A stretch of 64,000 nucleotides of DNA from Shouchella miscanthi. Lineage in GTDB: Bacteria > Bacillota > Bacilli > Bacillales > Bacillaceae_D. The DNA lies in the NCBI RefSeq assembly GCF_007725405.1, contig NZ_CP042163.1, positions 2,480,001 through 2,544,000 on the forward strand, written 5' to 3'. The notes beneath the pieces are model-generated. The model saw only the letters and a program-made list of their open reading frames with translations. It searched no databases and had not been told where the DNA came from. The position numbers and the translations under genes are program-made. Of this stretch, positions 17,701 to 26,181 are shown piece after piece. How positions within the stretch are numbered: the stretch's first letter is position 1; every line of letters begins with the position of its first letter.

Positions 17701-18682
17701 CTTCCGTTCCTCCTACAATATCTGTCACCTGAATAGCCATCCTGTCTCGTTGTAAGCCTGGTTGGCCCTTAAATTTTAATGCGCCACCGACATTCATATG
17801 TAAAGGTGATGATAGTTCTTGGTCTAGCGTTATAACATCATCGATGCTTAGTTTTAAAAACTCTTCAATTGTAATAGTAGACCTTCCTAATTCTACAGCG
17901 ACATCAATTGTGGTTTTTTTCAGCTGTCGGTTCATCATTTCTTCTTCTTCAGGCGAAATGGAACGTCTTTGCTCTTGGAACCAATGATGATTAGTCAACT
18001 TAGGTAATACGTCTTCTAAGACAACATGTGGTAAACAGATTGTCATTAACCCAGACGTCTCTGCAATACTCGTCGCTAGTGAAATGACAACAACCGTTTC
18101 ATTCGGCGAAACCATCTGCAAAAAGTGTGGGTTAACTTCTGTTACTTCTGAAACCGGTTCAAGTTGAACGACAGATGACCACGCTTCTGCAAAACTTCGA
18201 ACCATTGAATCAAACAGTCCGGAAAGGATGTTCTTCTCAATATCCGTTAAATTATCAATTTTGTTAATGCTTGTTCCTCTACCACCAAGCACACGATCAA
18301 ACATCGCATAAGCAACATTGGGGTTTGTTTCAAGCAAAAATCGACCACTCAACGGTCTTGGTTCAACTACATTTAAAAACGTCATCGACGGTATGGAACG
18401 AACATATTCTTCGTATGGCACTTGCTCCACTGACGCAACTTGAATCTGAACAAGTGAACGGAGCCTTGCAGAAAAATAAGTTGTTAAAATGCGTGCGTAG
18501 TTTTCATGAATGCGTGACAAGTTTCTCATCTGGTCTTTAGAAAAACGAAGGGCGCGTTTAAAATCGTACGTTCGCACCTTTTTTTCCGCTTCAACCTTTA
18601 ATAAGTCCTCTGCACTCTTTTCACCGGTTGTTAATGCTGAAAGAAGTTCGTCAATCTCCCCTTGTGACAATACATCTGCCAT
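17693..18682 (-). CDS. fliM: Flagellar motor switch protein FliM
   Basis: C-ring protein that binds CheY-P and passes the signal to FliG and FliN/FliY. The 329 aa start with the CheY-binding LSQGEIDELLSAL (residues 5-17), followed by the CheC-like middle domain with GGRGTSINKIDNLTDIE and a SpoA domain from about 250. A TATGGCAGA-type start follows GAAGAGGTGAGC. Confidence 0.98.
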   Translation of the reverse strand: MADVLSQGEIDELLSALTTGEKSAEDLLKVEAEKKVRTYDFKRALRFSKDQMRNLSRIHENYARILTTYFSARLRSLVQIQVASVEQVPYEEYVRSIPSMTFLNVVEPRPLSGRFLLETNPNVAYAMFDRVLGGRGTSINKIDNLTDIEKNILSGLFDSMVRSFAEAWSSVVQLEPVSEVTEVNPHFLQMVSPNETVVVISLATSIAETSGLMTICLPHVVLEDVLPKLTNHHWFQEQRRSISPEEEEMMNRQLKKTTIDVAVELGRSTITIEEFLKLSIDDVITLDQELSSPLHMNVGGALKFKGQPGLQRDRMAIQVTDIVGGTEDE

Positions 18683-18697
18683 AAGCTCACCTCTTCT

Positions 18698-19126
18698 TTA
18701 CTGAACAACTTTAGTCGTAGTATATACCGCTTCCACACTCCCAGAATCGAGGTGTTGGTTTAATTGCGCCTTCATTTCTTCTTCTAGCTCTTGGATGCCT
18801 TCTGCACCTAACAAATCTTCTGCTGATGTTTCAGCTAATGCTAACAGGACCACATGCTTGACTTGAAAATCCCGCTCTTCAAGTTCCGTTAATGTGGTTG
18901 CATCATCAAGCTGAATACGAAACTGGGCACGGATAAATTCACCGCTTTTTAAATTGGTCGTAATTTCTTCTGTGTCAAATGAGCGTTTATTAATGTTCTC
19001 AATAGAAGCATTTGCTTGCTCTGTGTCATTATGAAATGGACCTATCCCTAAAAGATACAGCCCTCCTACCAGAAGAGCAGCACCCATAACAATACTGAGG
19101 AAAACACCTATAATACGTTTACTCAT
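18698..19126 (-). CDS. fliL: Flagellar basal body-associated protein FliL
   Basis: Single-pass membrane protein associated with stators and the basal body. The 142 aa have an N-terminal membrane helix (about 6-27) and an extracytoplasmic SPFH-like FliL domain with NLKSGEFIRAQFRIQLDD. It overlaps flbD by 4 bases (ATGA) and precedes fliM by 15 bp. Confidence 0.93.
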   Translation of the reverse strand: MSKRIIGVFLSIVMGAALLVGGLYLLGIGPFHNDTEQANASIENINKRSFDTEEITTNLKSGEFIRAQFRIQLDDATTLTELEERDFQVKHVVLLALAETSAEDLLGAEGIQELEEEMKAQLNQHLDSGSVEAVYTTTKVVQ

Positions 19127-19341
19127 TCTTCATCCACTCTTTGCTGCTTATAGGAACCAACGAGCCCAATCTCTCTCATGGCTTGATTGATGTTCTTACC
19201 TACCGTTTCTATTGAATCAGCAACAACGATTTTCTTGCCGCTCACGAGTGTAATCGTCGTATCAGGGTGCGCTTCAATTTGCTCGATTAATAATAGATTT
19301 AAGAGCATGGAACGCCCGTTTAATCGCGTAACCGAAATCAT
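19123..19341 (-). CDS. swrD: Flagellar FlbD-family protein (SwrD)
   Basis: Small protein of 72 aa beginning MISVTRLNGRSMLLNLLLIE, the FlbD family pattern, followed by HPDTTITLVSGKKIVV. B. subtilis SwrD (YlzI) in the same position raises flagellar torque. ATG has GATAGGAGATAACT upstream; the stop overlaps the fliL start. Confidence 0.92.
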   Translation of the reverse strand: MISVTRLNGRSMLLNLLLIEQIEAHPDTTITLVSGKKIVVADSIETVGKNINQAMREIGLVGSYKQQRVDEE

Positions 19342-19350
19342 AGTTATCTC

Positions 19351-20127
19351 CTATCTCTTTAAGTTAACAATTTCTTGTAATATTTCATCAGATGTAGTGA
19401 TCACTCGGGAATTAGCCTGAAACCCTCGTTGTGCCACGATCATTTCTGTAAATTCATCGGTTAAATCTACATTGGACATTTCTAAAAATCCACTTTGAAC
19501 TTCTCCAGCTCCATTAGTATCAGTTATGTTTGGTGCTCCAGAAGCTGCCGTTGCTGAAAATAAATTGCCGCCTACCTTTGTTAATCCATCAGGATTTGCA
19601 AAAGTCGCAACTTGTAACGTTGTCCCTGGCGCATCGGAGCCAACAAAGTTTATCGTTCCTTCAGAATCAATCGTCACTTCTGTTGCATCCTCTGGTACCT
19701 CAATTCGTTCGCCAGCTTGATTGAGTAAATACGCTCCAGAACTGTTGACAATGTTATTGTTTGAATCAATATAGAAGTTTCCAGCCCTTGTGTAGTATGT
19801 TTCTCCATTTGATTGGACTGCGAAAAAACCAGCACCGTTCATCATTAAATCTAAGCTACGACCCGTGTATTGCGCAGGACCCTCGCCATGAACCGTATCA
19901 ATCGCTCCTACAGTCGAACCTGTACCTACTTGCTGCGGATTTACACCGCCTTGATTCGCACCTGGGGCAAGAGCTGATTGCATTTGTTGACTCATTAGAT
20001 CTTGGAACATGACGCGCCCTTTTTTAAAACCGTGCGTATTAACATTGGCGATATTATTTCCGATGACATCTAACTTTGTTTGAAACCCTTTCATGCCTGA
20101 AATGCCTGAATACATTGATCGAATCAT
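19351..20127 (-). CDS. flgE: Flagellar hook protein (FlgE/FlgG family)
   Basis: The 258-aa protein starts MIRSMYSGISGMKGFQTKLD, with the N-terminal rod-hook motif GNNIANVNTHGFKKGR (28-43) and the C-terminal SNVDLTDEFTEMIVAQRGFQANSRVI motif. In B. subtilis the gene at this place, of nearly the same size, encodes the hook subunit. It is shorter than proteobacterial FlgE and resembles FlgG in size. It follows flgD (hook cap) by 2 bp. Confidence 0.93.
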   Translation of the reverse strand: MIRSMYSGISGMKGFQTKLDVIGNNIANVNTHGFKKGRVMFQDLMSQQMQSALAPGANQGGVNPQQVGTGSTVGAIDTVHGEGPAQYTGRSLDLMMNGAGFFAVQSNGETYYTRAGNFYIDSNNNIVNSSGAYLLNQAGERIEVPEDATEVTIDSEGTINFVGSDAPGTTLQVATFANPDGLTKVGGNLFSATAASGAPNITDTNGAGEVQSGFLEMSNVDLTDEFTEMIVAQRGFQANSRVITTSDEILQEIVNLKR

Positions 20128-20129
20128 GC

Positions 20130-20570
20130 TTATCGCTCCTTTTCTGTTTGTGTAGCCTGTGTAATTTGTAATAAATGACCTGCTTTAATCCATTCATCAC
20201 GATTAATTTCGACGATTAGTTCTCCGTTTTTATCATACTTTACAGCGGTTACCTCTCCACTGCCTTCCTTATCTTCATTTTTCCAGGTCACATGTTTACC
20301 GATTAATTCACTTAAACTCATAAGCTGCTGACTTTTCTGATCTAAATACATATATTGCATCGTTGCATTTAGCTGAGTTAACTGCTCTAGCTGAGAAAAG
20401 GTTGCCAATTGCGCAATATATTCTCGATCTTCCATAGGATTTGTTGGGTCTTGATGCTGTAGTTGAGTGATTAATAGTTTTAAAAAAGCTTCTTGACCTA
20501 AAGGATTCGATTGTGACTTCGCTTGTTGCTTTTGTGAGGAAAGCATTAGACTTGGATCAATTTGCGTCAT
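20130..20570 (-). CDS. flgD: Flagellar hook cap protein FlgD
   Basis: Scaffold for hook polymerisation. About 146 aa with the FlgD core LGQEAFLKLLITQLQHQDPT and NPMEDREYIAQLATFSQLEQ near residues 25-63, and a short beta domain after. Start taken at the second ATG (20570), which is 9 bases from GGGGAG; the first ATG two codons upstream is too close. It overlaps fliK by 14 bases. Confidence 0.95.
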   Translation of the reverse strand: MTQIDPSLMLSSQKQQAKSQSNPLGQEAFLKLLITQLQHQDPTNPMEDREYIAQLATFSQLEQLTQLNATMQYMYLDQKSQQLMSLSELIGKHVTWKNEDKEGSGEVTAVKYDKNGELIVEINRDEWIKAGHLLQITQATQTEKER

Positions 20571-22089
20571 ACTCATTCACTCCCCTACTTAATATAGTGG
20601 ACATCCAGTCTTGAAAATCAGTTGTTTTTTTCTTTTGAGCCGCCTCTAGCAATCGTTGTTTTCTCATCTGGTCATTTTCCTCTTGACGCCCTTGCTGCTT
20701 TTCTTGCTCAGACCAATCATCTTCCATCTTCACCACTTCGACTTTTGTATCCTGTAAGGAACTAAGCTGACGAAGTTGATTAAGAGAGCGATCTAATGCT
20801 TCTTTCGCCGTCTGGCGCTCAGCGATAATTTTCACTACGAATCCTTGGCCTTGCTGCATAAATTGAATGGTTACTCTTCCAAGAGACTCAGGGTGAAGCT
20901 TAACGAGCACCTGCTGGTGTCGCTCAGCTGTATAGGTTGTTTTAGCTGCACGAATAATTCTCAGAAGTTGGCGGGTTAATAGCGAGTCATTTGACTCTTG
21001 TGGTTTTACAGGCTCCGCTACCACCTTGCCTACCGGCTGCTTGTCAACTACGTATCGTTCCCCCGCGTGCATACGATCATCTTGTTTGGTCGGTTCTGAA
21101 GAGATTGTCACCGTATGTGTATGTTGCTGACGAGTCGTTCCCGATTGCGATAACTCTTTTTGCGCATGCTCTTCTGTTAAGCCATGCTTCTCCATATTGA
21201 GGAGGTCGAGATCATCTGCACTTGCCTCTTCCACTTGACCATCATTTGAATGCAAGAGCTTCTCGTCTAACGTTCTCATTTTCACAACATCTGTCGTTCC
21301 TTTTTTTAACGAAGCTTGCTCTATGTCTTGCGGCTCTATCTCTTGTTGCTTTATATTTTCTTGCTTTAAAGGCAACTCTTCTTCCTGTACGATCATGTCA
21401 GCAGAAACTTGAGGCCTTTCCTCATTCACTACTCGTCCATTCAATCGAGGGACGGCTCCATCAAATGGTGTTGCTTCACTTTCAATAAACGGCATGGATG
21501 CATCCGCTTTATTTAGCAACACTGATTCACTACGTTGTCCGTCATAAGAAGTCCTTGTTCCTTCTACCGATTGAATCATGACCGGCCGCGTCTCCGTGTC
21601 TTCATACTGCCCATCGTCTATTCTCAAAGAAGTATGAAGCTTTTGAGTCGACTGTGGCATTGGAATTTCAGATAAATCGGATGCTTTGACTTGCTTTGTT
21701 TCCCCTATTTGATTGGACGTTTCGCTCACTTCTGCTGAATAAAAAGTTTGCTTATTTACTATGTGCGATTCATCTACAAGCTTATCTTCTTTTATAGGTA
21801 CGTCTTGCTCTAATTGGGGCATTATTTCTGTAAGATACAGCATACTTGCCACTTCATGATTCCCCTGTAATGGCGTTTGCGATTGATTGTCGTGTGCGAC
21901 TATCAGCTCACCGTCTAGTTGCTCTTCCTTATGATTCCTTTCCATTTGCCATGAAACTTGTTCCTTGAATAAATCCATTGTAGTTGAAAATAAAGTCGTT
22001 TCCATAGACTTTGGAGAGCCTCTTTTCGTAAGAGTAGAGCCAACAATGGTTGAGCGACCTTCCATTACTGTATTTGCTTGGTGCGTCAT
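20557..22089 (-). CDS. fliK: Flagellar hook-length control protein FliK
   Basis: Molecular ruler that measures the hook and triggers the export switch at FlhB. About 510 aa: a long, polar, low-complexity N-terminal ruler rich in Gln and Glu (to about residue 390), then the C-terminal Flg_hook domain with VLVKLHPESLGRVTIQFMQQ and ALDRSLNQLRQL. The ATG at 22089 is chosen because it follows GAGGG and avoids overlap with the preceding gene; the frame opens at 22107. Only the C-terminal domain is recognisable by family. Confidence 0.93.
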   Translation of the reverse strand: MTHQANTVMEGRSTIVGSTLTKRGSPKSMETTLFSTTMDLFKEQVSWQMERNHKEEQLDGELIVAHDNQSQTPLQGNHEVASMLYLTEIMPQLEQDVPIKEDKLVDESHIVNKQTFYSAEVSETSNQIGETKQVKASDLSEIPMPQSTQKLHTSLRIDDGQYEDTETRPVMIQSVEGTRTSYDGQRSESVLLNKADASMPFIESEATPFDGAVPRLNGRVVNEERPQVSADMIVQEEELPLKQENIKQQEIEPQDIEQASLKKGTTDVVKMRTLDEKLLHSNDGQVEEASADDLDLLNMEKHGLTEEHAQKELSQSGTTRQQHTHTVTISSEPTKQDDRMHAGERYVVDKQPVGKVVAEPVKPQESNDSLLTRQLLRIIRAAKTTYTAERHQQVLVKLHPESLGRVTIQFMQQGQGFVVKIIAERQTAKEALDRSLNQLRQLSSLQDTKVEVVKMEDDWSEQEKQQGRQEENDQMRKQRLLEAAQKKKTTDFQDWMSTILSRGVNEYDAN

Positions 22090-22093
22090 TTTC

Positions 22094-22633
22094 TTAGACA
22101 CCCTCATTCGCTAATCGTTCTATTAATTCAGCTCCTTTTTCAGCCGGTAAACGTCCTATGATTGAAGCTCTTAGTGATTCATCCATTGCTTGTACATGTG
22201 CGAACGCTTCCTCAAAGGGGAGTTCATCGATAATCGCTGCTGCCCGCTTAGATGACATTTCTTTATAGGTATTTACAACAGAACGGAGTCGGTTCTCCTG
22301 TTCGGTATTCACATTCACTTGCTCCGGAACGGTAGCTGTTTCCTGTACACTAGTTTCTTCTTCTGACGCTTGCGAAGTACTACTCATTACCGCTAATTCA
22401 TTTTCTGTTTCACGAAGCTGTGTTTGTAATTGTATGATTTCTTGTTCCAACTCTGCTATCGTTTCTTCAACTGCCTGATCCACATCAGAACGATTTTCCT
22501 GGAACAGAGATCCTGCGCTTGGTAAGCCAAATAATGGACCTATATAAATATAGCCAACAATGAGCAGCAGAATGAACGGTACAAATATAGAGACGAGAAG
22601 CATTTTTGATTGTTTCCGCTTGTCTTTCTTCAT
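22094..22633 (-). CDS. ylxF: YlxF-like flagellar protein with MgtE N-terminal-type domain
   Basis: 179 aa: one N-terminal membrane helix (about 11-35), an acidic coiled coil (about 50-85), and a C-terminal MgtE-N/FliG-like helical block with YKEMSSKRAAAIIDELPFEE and IIGRLPAEKGAELIERLA. Homologues between fliJ and fliK in Bacillus are called YlxF, related to the motility chaperone MotE. ATGA overlap with fliJ. The precise role is not established. Confidence 0.85.
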   Translation of the reverse strand: MKKDKRKQSKMLLVSIFVPFILLLIVGYIYIGPLFGLPSAGSLFQENRSDVDQAVEETIAELEQEIIQLQTQLRETENELAVMSSTSQASEEETSVQETATVPEQVNVNTEQENRLRSVVNTYKEMSSKRAAAIIDELPFEEAFAHVQAMDESLRASIIGRLPAEKGAELIERLANEGV

Positions 22634-23076
22634 CCAATTAAAGCCCGATTAAACTGATTTACACTTATTTCATCCATTTGCTGTTGTTCACGTTTCCGTT
22701 CATCCTGCTCGTATTGCTGTGCTTGTCTTTCTTTTAACCGTTCAAATTGCTTGTGTGAACGCGCAGTAAATTGATACCGTTCTTCTTGTCTCTGCATTTC
22801 CACTCGTGCTTGATCTGTTTCTTCTTTAATTTTCATAATAGCCTTCTCTAGCTGTGAAAGATAAAGCGACATTTGTACACACTCACTCACTTTCATTCCT
22901 ACAGCTTGATTTGAATGAACTGATTTCTCAAGCGTTTCTTTCTCTTTCAATCGTTCATATAAAGACGTTGCCGTACGTTCGAAAGAAGCTCGTGCCAAGT
23001 CGACTTGTTTTTTTGCTTGGATTTGATCATGTTTCTTCACATCCATTACTTGTTGAAGAGAAAATGAAAATGTCAT
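22630..23076 (-). CDS. fliJ: Flagellar export chaperone FliJ
   Basis: A 148-aa almost entirely helical protein that forms an antiparallel coiled coil and plugs the FliI ATPase ring. Sequence is rich in Gln, Glu and Lys with heptad-like spacing (SLQQVMDVKKHDQIQAKKQV at the start). TAATG overlap with the fliI stop and position between fliI and ylxF support the call. Confidence 0.9.
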   Translation of the reverse strand: MTFSFSLQQVMDVKKHDQIQAKKQVDLARASFERTATSLYERLKEKETLEKSVHSNQAVGMKVSECVQMSLYLSQLEKAIMKIKEETDQARVEMQRQEERYQFTARSHKQFERLKERQAQQYEQDERKREQQQMDEISVNQFNRALIG

Positions 23077-24401
23077 TATTCTTTCTTTACTCCTTTCACT
23101 AAGTGCATCATTTCGGCGAATGTAGACGAGAAATCATAACATTCGCCAGAGCGCTGTGACAAAAACTGCAACAGCTGCGGCATCGCTTCAATCGCACGGT
23201 CGATTGCCGGCGACGCACCCTGCTTATAGGCACCAAGCTGTATTAAATCTTCTGTTTCTTCATAATCAGCAAGCCAGCGTCTCATTTCTTTTGCGGCTTG
23301 AGCATGATCGTCGCTTACTAATTCACTCATTAAACGACTAACACTTTTCAACAAATGAATTGCTGGAAACTGTCCTTTGTTTGCCAAACCTCGATCAAGA
23401 ATAAAATGCCCATCTAAAATACCACGGACAGCATCTGCAATTGGCTCATTCATGTCATCCCCGTCAACTAAGACAGTGTAAAATGCGGTAATGGTCCCTT
23501 TTTCACTCGTACCTGCTCGCTCTAATAATTGCGGTAACTTTGCAAACACAGATGGTGGATACCCTTTGGAAGTTGGGGGCTCACCAATCGCTAGTCCGAT
23601 TTCTCGATGGGCCATAGCAAAACGTGTAACAGAGTCCATCATTAAGTTAACCGCCAGACCTTGATCACGGAAATATTCTGCGATAGCGGTTGCGGTTAAA
23701 GCCCCTTTTACTCGCTGTAAAGGGGGTTGATCAGAGGTTACGACAATCAGTACAGATTTCTGTAATCCTTCTGGGCCAAGATCTCTTTCAATAAAATCCC
23801 TTACTTCCCTGCCCCTCTCACCGATAAGAGCAATAACGTTCACATCTGCATCCGACTGTTTTGCAATCATTGACATCAACGTACTTTTACCGACGCCACT
23901 TCCAGCAAAAATTCCAACGCGTTGCCCTTTCCCCATCGTGAGCATACTATCAATAGCTTTCACCCCAACGCTCATTGTTTCACTAATTCGAGGTCGAGTC
24001 ATTGGTGGAGGCGGCTCACTGTCAGCTGGATAAAACCTATCAAAAGAATCTATGTGCCCATCAGCGAGGTCAAATGGTGTACCGACACCGTCTACTAATT
24101 TCCCAATCAATGCAGGTCCCACTGGAATCATTAAGGATTGTTTTGTTGTTTCCACTAAGCTACCTAATTCTATATGATCGATGCGATCAAGAGGCATGAG
24201 CAATACACGGTCGTGGTCAAAGCCAACAACTTCTGCACGAATCTTCTTTTTTTTATCTTGACCTGTCCATATATAACAGAGCTCTCCGATAAACGATCGA
24301 GGTCCTGACGATTCAATCGTTAGTCCCGTCACTTTCTTCACTTGTCCGTACCATTTATAAAGTGTGCTCGCCTCGACTTGATCAATTAGTTGTTTCCACA
24401 T
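23076..24401 (-). CDS. fliI: Flagellum-specific ATPase FliI
   Basis: Hexameric ATPase that energises substrate unfolding for flagellar export. The 441 aa contain Walker A GIFAGSGVGKST at 163-174, Walker B LMMDSVTRFAMA, and the type III ATPase signature PPTSKGYPPSVFAKLPQLLE. It overlaps fliH by 20 bases. Confidence 0.98.
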   Translation of the reverse strand: MWKQLIDQVEASTLYKWYGQVKKVTGLTIESSGPRSFIGELCYIWTGQDKKKKIRAEVVGFDHDRVLLMPLDRIDHIELGSLVETTKQSLMIPVGPALIGKLVDGVGTPFDLADGHIDSFDRFYPADSEPPPPMTRPRISETMSVGVKAIDSMLTMGKGQRVGIFAGSGVGKSTLMSMIAKQSDADVNVIALIGERGREVRDFIERDLGPEGLQKSVLIVVTSDQPPLQRVKGALTATAIAEYFRDQGLAVNLMMDSVTRFAMAHREIGLAIGEPPTSKGYPPSVFAKLPQLLERAGTSEKGTITAFYTVLVDGDDMNEPIADAVRGILDGHFILDRGLANKGQFPAIHLLKSVSRLMSELVSDDHAQAAKEMRRWLADYEETEDLIQLGAYKQGASPAIDRAIEAMPQLLQFLSQRSGECYDFSSTFAEMMHLVKGVKKE

Positions 24402-25164
24402 AGTCTTTTCCTATCACGCGCATTAGTTGTTGTTTTAATTCAAGTAGCTGTGTATCTAAAGAAGCATCAAGCCGCCCTGCATTCGTAACAATGACACATT
24501 CTGTTTCATTCCTTTGAGCGTCTGGAATAATTCTAAAATCTTGGCATGCTGGTAGCTGTTGCTGAAGCTCTGCTTTCGAATCAACAAGCTTTTTATACCA
24601 TGAAGGGTGTACATACACTTTAATTAATTCCATATCTTTCACTTCTTGCAAAATTTGGGCGAGCATTGTAGCAAGCGTATTCTCATGTTCTAACTCACTT
24701 TTTAACACACGCCTTACGATGGAAAGAGCCAGCTCAATTAAAAACGGTTCATTTCTTTCAATCGATTGCTCCACTTCGTCTTGAGCTTGCTCCAATAAAT
24801 GACGTGCTTCTGTTAACTTCCCTTCATAAATCGACAGCGCCTGAGATTCGCCGGCGTTAAAACCGGTTTCATATCCTTCTGATTGTGCTTGTAGCTTACG
24901 TTCTTCCCATTGTTGTTCCAATTGGGTTGCTCGTTCCGCTAGTTCTACATCAATCTGTTGAGCGCGTGCTCTTGCTTCCATTAGAATAGCCTCAGCTTCT
25001 CGGTTCGCTTGAGCGACAAGTTGCTTGCTGTCATCGTCCAACGTCTTAACTACTTCTATGTCAGACTTAGATTCAATTTCAGATGGAAGGTTCTGTTCTA
25101 TTTGCTGGATACCAATGGCTCGTTTTTTAGACAACTCTGTGCTTACACGAATAACGTTAGACAA
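24382..25164 (-). CDS. fliH: Flagellar export stator protein FliH
   Basis: Negative regulator and peripheral stalk of the FliI ATPase. About 260 aa: a long coiled coil (about 35-130) rich in Ala, Glu and Gln, then a V-ATPase E-subunit-like C-terminal domain with IELALSIVRRVLKSELEH. Start is set at TTG 25164, giving MSNVIRVSTELSKK, because GGAGAGG lies 6 bases upstream; an ATG 5 codons earlier has no ribosome site and would extend the overlap with fliG. Confidence 0.9.
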   Translation of the reverse strand: MSNVIRVSTELSKKRAIGIQQIEQNLPSEIESKSDIEVVKTLDDDSKQLVAQANREAEAILMEARARAQQIDVELAERATQLEQQWEERKLQAQSEGYETGFNAGESQALSIYEGKLTEARHLLEQAQDEVEQSIERNEPFLIELALSIVRRVLKSELEHENTLATMLAQILQEVKDMELIKVYVHPSWYKKLVDSKAELQQQLPACQDFRIIPDAQRNETECVIVTNAGRLDASLDTQLLELKQQLMRVIGKDYVETTN

Positions 25165-26164
25165 GGATGTCCTCTCCATTCGTTCGCGCTAAAACGATTT
25201 CACCCATATCTTCAAGGTCACGAATTTTCGCAACAATTCTAGACTGGGCTTCTTCTACATCTCGTAAACGAACTGGACCCATATATTCCATTTCATCTCT
25301 AAACGCCTCAGCCATACGCTGTGACATATTTGAAAAGATCGATTCTTTCACATCATCACTCGCTACTTTTAAGGCCAACTGTAAATCATCGTTTTGTACG
25401 TCTCGAATAACACGCTGAATAGCTCTCTTTTCAAGAGTGACAATATCCTCGAACACAAACATTCGTTTCTTAATTTCTTCTGCTAGCTCTGGATCTTGGA
25501 TATACAATCCATCAAGGATCGTTCGTTCTGTGGATCGGTCGACTCCGTTTAACACCTCTACAACGGCTTCGATCCCGCCAGCCTCTGTATAGTCTTGGGT
25601 AATCGTTTGTGATAATTTTTCTTCTAATACTTTCTCTACTTGCGAGATCACTTCTGGTGAAGAGCGATCCATCATGGCAATTCTTCGCGCTACATCGGTT
25701 TGAATCATTTCGGGTAAAGATGAAATAATTTGACCAGCTTGCTTTGATGGAATATACGATAGGACAACAGCAATTGTTTGAGGATGCTCATGCTGTATAA
25801 AATTCAAGATTTGCGATGGATCCAGTTTTCTTGCAAAATCAAACGGACGGACTTGAATGGTTGCTGCCAAACGGTCAATAACAGAAGCAGCTTCTTCTTC
25901 ACCTAACGCTTTTTCTAAAACAGATCGGGCATAACCAATGCCCCCTTGCGACAAATATTCTCTCGCATCAACAATGGCTTTAAATTCATCTAGCACATTC
26001 GCTTGCGTCTCTTTATCAATTTTTCGAACTGCAGATATTTCAAGTGACAACAATTCAATTTCTTCTTCCGATAAATGCTTGTATACTTGTGCAGCTGAAT
26101 CTGGGCCAAGCGAAATTAACAATACTGCCGCTTTTTGTTTCCCAGTTAATTGTACGATAGCCAA
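25157..26164 (-). CDS. fliG: Flagellar motor switch protein FliG
   Basis: C-ring protein that contacts the stator to generate torque. The 335 aa have the three FliG domains: N-terminal MS-ring binding (LTGKQKAAVLLISLG), middle with the EHPQTIAVVLSYI motif (about 125-138), and C-terminal charged torque helix (about 275-310, VREE-type SNMSQRMAEAFRDEMEY). TTG start 9 bases after AAAGGAG. Confidence 0.98.
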   Translation of the reverse strand: MAIVQLTGKQKAAVLLISLGPDSAAQVYKHLSEEEIELLSLEISAVRKIDKETQANVLDEFKAIVDAREYLSQGGIGYARSVLEKALGEEEAASVIDRLAATIQVRPFDFARKLDPSQILNFIQHEHPQTIAVVLSYIPSKQAGQIISSLPEMIQTDVARRIAMMDRSSPEVISQVEKVLEEKLSQTITQDYTEAGGIEAVVEVLNGVDRSTERTILDGLYIQDPELAEEIKKRMFVFEDIVTLEKRAIQRVIRDVQNDDLQLALKVASDDVKESIFSNMSQRMAEAFRDEMEYMGPVRLRDVEEAQSRIVAKIRDLEDMGEIVLARTNGEDILV

Positions 26165-26181
26165 GCGATCACACTCCTTTA

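Noticed and set aside
20557-22089. Low-complexity N-terminal two thirds of FliK as a novel protein
   Set aside because: FliK ruler regions diverge fast and are naturally polar and repetitive; the C-terminal domain and position explain it.
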